DNA from: CAZSLO01 sp964608025
GTDB lineage: Bacteria; Chloroflexota; Dehalococcoidia; Lucifugimonadales; CAJWER01
Direction of reading: 5' to 3'
DNA length: 64,000 bases
NCBI GenBank assembly: GCA_964608025.1
Contig: CAZSLO010000023.1
Span: 186,001-250,000, forward strand
Position numbers and translations under genes: made by a program. Under the pieces are notes generated by a model. That model worked only from the letters and a program-made list of their open reading frames with translations, was not told the DNA's origin and searched no databases. Every line of letters starts with the position of its first letter. The first letter of the stretch is position 1. Below are positions 61,305 to 64,000 of the stretch, in pieces.

Positions 61305-62864
61305 CTAAATCCTAAATTTTGCGAGAGACATTGTAGCTTTTGGAAGTGCGGGGAGCAGATCACTAGCTAACATCCCACTGTCTCCCAACTCTTGGCTCAC
61401 AATAGTTGCAGCTAACCCATGTAGATAAACTCCGAGTTGCCCTGCTTCATAAGGGTTCAGTCCTTGTCCAAGAAGCCCAGCTATAGTACCAGCGAGCACA
61501 TCACCAGTTCCCGCGGATGCTAGCGCAGGGTTCGCGAATGGACTTATGGAAGCTTGGCCGTGTCCGTTGGCAATGATTGTAAATGCGCCTTTCAATACAA
61601 CTATTTGATCCCACTGCTTTGCAGCATTTAGGGCTACTGAAACCCTATCCTCTCCAATTTTTGGGGTAGATATCCCTGTTAGGCGTGACATCTCCCCAGG
61701 ATGAGGAGTTGTAATAGTAGGTGTGGTTAGGTATTGCCACCAGTTTTCCTTTGTCGCAAGAAAATTTAACCCATCTGCGTCGACAACAGTAGGAGGAAGA
61801 CTATTTCCGGATAATAAAAGCCCGTTTAGCATAGATTGGTTATCTTCAGACATACCTATTCCACAGCCGACAAGTAGTGCGTCATAAGTCTCGAGTACTT
61901 CAAGTATCTGTCCTGCGGCTTTGGGTGAAGGAGAACCGTTAACTGTTTCATCTAGTGGTAGATAAGTGGCCTCTACGGCTCTTGGCGATACCGATGATTG
62001 GAGGCTTTTTGGAATCGCTAGCGTTACGAGGCCAACACCGACGCGGGCTGCTGCATTCGCAGCCAGGGATGCTGCGCCGACATAATTACTCGATCCTGCG
62101 ACAATCATTAATCGACCAAATGTGCCCTTGTGTCCAGATAGGGGTCTATATGGTAGCTTTGATCCAGCCAGAGCCGGCGCCAAAAGCCCGATATTAAAAT
62201 CGGAATCGATGTTATCAGGTAGCCCGATATCTACAGTTTCGATTTGACCAGCTAGGCTCGCTCCCGGGAATTTATATAGGCCGATCTTAGGCCTGCCGAG
62301 ACTAACCGTTATGTCGGCCTTCAAACAATTTGGATCGGCTTCACCAGTGTCGGGATTGACTCCCGAAGGAAGATCTATCGATACTATTCTCAATTGGGGA
62401 CGCCTTGTCTTTTCATGGGAGACTGCTCCAATCACCTTCTTAACTGCGCCTTCTACGGGTCGTGAACAGCCTGTTCCCAGTATTGCATCTACAACGATTT
62501 CACACGATGCGAGAATCTTTTCTACATCCCTAGATCTCCCGTCCTGGTATGGGTGTATTAACTGTGTGCCTTGCTCTAGTACAGCCAATAGCTTCAAATC
62601 ATTTTCTGGTCTAGCGGCTACTAGACAGACGGTTACGCGCCCGCCCCATGAGCTGAGTTTTCGAGCAACTACTAGTCCATCACCGCCGTTATTACCCTTG
62701 CCAACAAGCACAAGAATATTCCCGCCCATTCTAGTGGAGAGTTGATTTCTGATGCGCTTGGCTACTTCTAGCCCAGCGTTTTCCATGAGAACATCAGATG
62801 ATATTCCGAACGCCTCGGCCCGACGTTCGAGAGTTCGCATTTGTTCTGAGGTGACTATTTTCAA
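61305..62864 (-). CDS. nnr: Bifunctional NAD(P)HX epimerase/dehydratase
   Basis: 519 residues, fusion of YjeF_N epimerase (about 1-215, GKGNNGGDGLVVARKL) and ADP-dependent carbohydrate-kinase-fold dehydratase (about 230-519, TTPHPGEMSRLTG, KGAFTIIAN, GTGDVLAGTIAGLLGQG). Repairs hydrated NADH and NADPH. TTG start 62864. Upstream of ubiE on the same strand with a 13-base gap. Confidence 0.94.
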   Translation of the reverse strand: MKIVTSEQMRTLERRAEAFGISSDVLMENAGLEVAKRIRNQLSTRMGGNILVLVGKGNNGGDGLVVARKLSSWGGRVTVCLVAARPENDLKLLAVLEQGTQLIHPYQDGRSRDVEKILASCEIVVDAILGTGCSRPVEGAVKKVIGAVSHEKTRRPQLRIVSIDLPSGVNPDTGEADPNCLKADITVSLGRPKIGLYKFPGASLAGQIETVDIGLPDNIDSDFNIGLLAPALAGSKLPYRPLSGHKGTFGRLMIVAGSSNYVGAASLAANAAARVGVGLVTLAIPKSLQSSVSPRAVEATYLPLDETVNGSPSPKAAGQILEVLETYDALLVGCGIGMSEDNQSMLNGLLLSGNSLPPTVVDADGLNFLATKENWWQYLTTPTITTPHPGEMSRLTGISTPKIGEDRVSVALNAAKQWDQIVVLKGAFTIIANGHGQASISPFANPALASAGTGDVLAGTIAGLLGQGLNPYEAGQLGVYLHGLAATIVSQELGDSGMLASDLLPALPKATMSLAKFRI

Positions 62865-63069
62865 AAGCTAAGCGATCATATATATAGTTTGAGTATAATG
62901 GCCCGATTCTAGCACAGAGGTTTAGTGGGGCTGTTTTTTATTGACAATACCTACTAGATAATTCCAGAACCACAGTTGGCTACGGGCCCTCAAGCTATAT
63001 ATTTATACTAGGAGCCCTACATAGTTACAATTTCACTCGAATAGAAGATAGGCGATAGGAGATAGTCAT

Positions 63070-64000
63070 ATGGGATTACGTTACAAGGCTGCGATCGTAG
63101 GGTTAGGTAGGATTGCGACAATGATCGATGATGAGGTGGTAAATGCTGGAAGCCCCCGCCACGTATTACCTATGAGCCATATGGGTAGTTATATCGATGT
63201 GCAAGAAGTAGATTTTGTAGGAGGGGCAGATCCTTACAAAGAACAACGGGATGCATTTGCTAAAAAACATGGTTCTACTAATCTTTACTCGGATTATAGG
63301 ACTATGATTGAGAAGGAACGCCCGGATATCGTTTCTATATGTACTTCAGCTCGTCCTCGAGCCGAAATTGTGACTACGATTGCTAGTATGAATGCTGGCG
63401 TCAAGGCAATTTGGGCCGAGAAGCCTATCGCTTTAACATTGGAAGATGCAGATCGGATGGTGGATGTATGTAAAGACTCTGGAATAATTTTAGCGGTTAA
63501 TTGTGCGCGTAGATGGGACTCTTGGTATAGCAAGGCTAGGGAGATAATTGACTCCGGAGAAATCGGAGAAGTAATGCAGGTAACGGTATATCAGGTTGGG
63601 AATCTGTCTCATAACTCTCATATGATTAATCTGGCACGATTTTTGGCTGGTGGTAATGGGCAAGTCAAATGGGTTTATGGGGATCTTGAGAGCGACGAGA
63701 TAGCACAAACAGACGACGATCTTGGTGGGATTTCATACCTAGCTTTTGAGAATGGAGTACGTGCTTTGGTTAGGCAAGATAAGTGGAAATATTCAGAGTC
63801 TGAGGTGATCGGTTCTGGGGGTCGAATTAAGATAATCAACGATGCACAGGAATTGGAATTATGGATAAACAGTCAAACTCTTGGCTATGAAAGTCAGGTG
63901 AGACATCTTTTTCCTAGACGACAGAAGATTGAAAGCGCAACAGTCCGCGCGGTTCGAGATCTCATACATTGCATCGAGACTGGGAACGACCCGGCGAGTT
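63070..64000 (+). CDS. Gfo/Idh/MocA-family oxidoreductase (3' end outside window)
   Basis: Open from ATG 63070 to the window edge, 310 codons without a stop. N-terminal Rossmann domain AAIVGLGRIA, VGGADPYKEQR and WAEKPIALTLEDA with the EKP catalytic lysine region; then the alpha/beta domain with DSGEIGEVMQVTVYQ. Such enzymes oxidise or reduce sugars, inositols or related compounds with NAD(P). AGGAGA eight bases upstream supports the start, embedded in a GATAGG heptad repeat. Substrate unknown; only about the first 85% is visible. Confidence 0.9.
   Translation, partial: MGLRYKAAIVGLGRIATMIDDEVVNAGSPRHVLPMSHMGSYIDVQEVDFVGGADPYKEQRDAFAKKHGSTNLYSDYRTMIEKERPDIVSICTSARPRAEIVTTIASMNAGVKAIWAEKPIALTLEDADRMVDVCKDSGIILAVNCARRWDSWYSKAREIIDSGEIGEVMQVTVYQVGNLSHNSHMINLARFLAGGNGQVKWVYGDLESDEIAQTDDDLGGISYLAFENGVRALVRQDKWKYSESEVIGSGGRIKIINDAQELELWINSQTLGYESQVRHLFPRRQKIESATVRAVRDLIHCIETGNDPAS

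Overview
The window is about 90% coding, has moderate G+C, and reads as a bacterial chromosome. The best taxonomic guess is a free-living Chloroflexota of the SAR202/Dehalococcoidia type. Reasons are an hspR-grpE-dnaK operon, a DUF1461 (TIGR01906-like) membrane protein, an F420-dependent NADP reductase homologue, several amidohydrolases, many TTG/GTG starts and several apparently leaderless genes. This comes from gene content only; no 16S rRNA is present. I saw no rRNA, tRNA, CRISPR array, prophage, insertion sequence or plasmid gene.

Bases 1-6,150 hold the 3' end of lipA, a MetF-like reductase, a zinc-ribbon protein behind a strong promoter and a folded leader RNA, an aminotransferase, ispH, a ComB-family phosphatase with a phosphatase remnant opposite its 3' end, and a VanZ-like protein. 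Bases 6,300-13,400 (minus strand) are a likely operon of an M16 peptidase, glnS and an MMPL/RND transporter. Bases 13,500-16,900 are an accessory catabolic island: a class III aminotransferase, a truncated DegT remnant and two amidohydrolases, one without metal ligands. Bases 17,000-25,900 hold a DUF1461 protein, mazG, an inositol-phosphatase relative, an EF-G-like GTPase, a 30-residue zinc finger, an NpdG-like reductase, a membrane-anchored peptidase and an AcuC-type deacetylase.

Bases 26,000-29,200 are the hspR-grpE-dnaK heat-shock operon with an excellent promoter. Next come a 58-residue zinc ribbon, a molybdopterin oxidoreductase, an SthA-like flavoprotein, thiL, recA, a CorC/HlyC protein, tilS, a nicotinate phosphoribosyltransferase, a metallophosphoesterase, a second M16 peptidase and small metabolic genes. 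gyrA follows with a textbook terminator, then an Ldh2-type dehydrogenase, a secreted M28 peptidase and an SDR.

The most system-like part is the minus-strand run at 50,882-58,882. It encodes a small PF13769-like protein, a homocysteine methyltransferase relative, an unrecognised 223-residue protein, a UroD/MtaA-type methyltransferase, a pterin-binding methyltransferase, a corrinoid protein, an 80-residue four-cysteine protein, a ferredoxin-ASKHA corrinoid reactivator and a D-2-hydroxyacid dehydrogenase. Together they look like a complete corrinoid-dependent methyl-transfer pathway feeding tetrahydrofolate and perhaps homocysteine, but with no MttB/MtaB-type substrate enzyme in sight. The MetF-like gene near base 1,000 could link it to central one-carbon metabolism. 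The window ends with an amidase, a UbiE/MenG methyltransferase, the NAD(P)HX repair enzyme and a Gfo/Idh oxidoreductase cut by the window edge.
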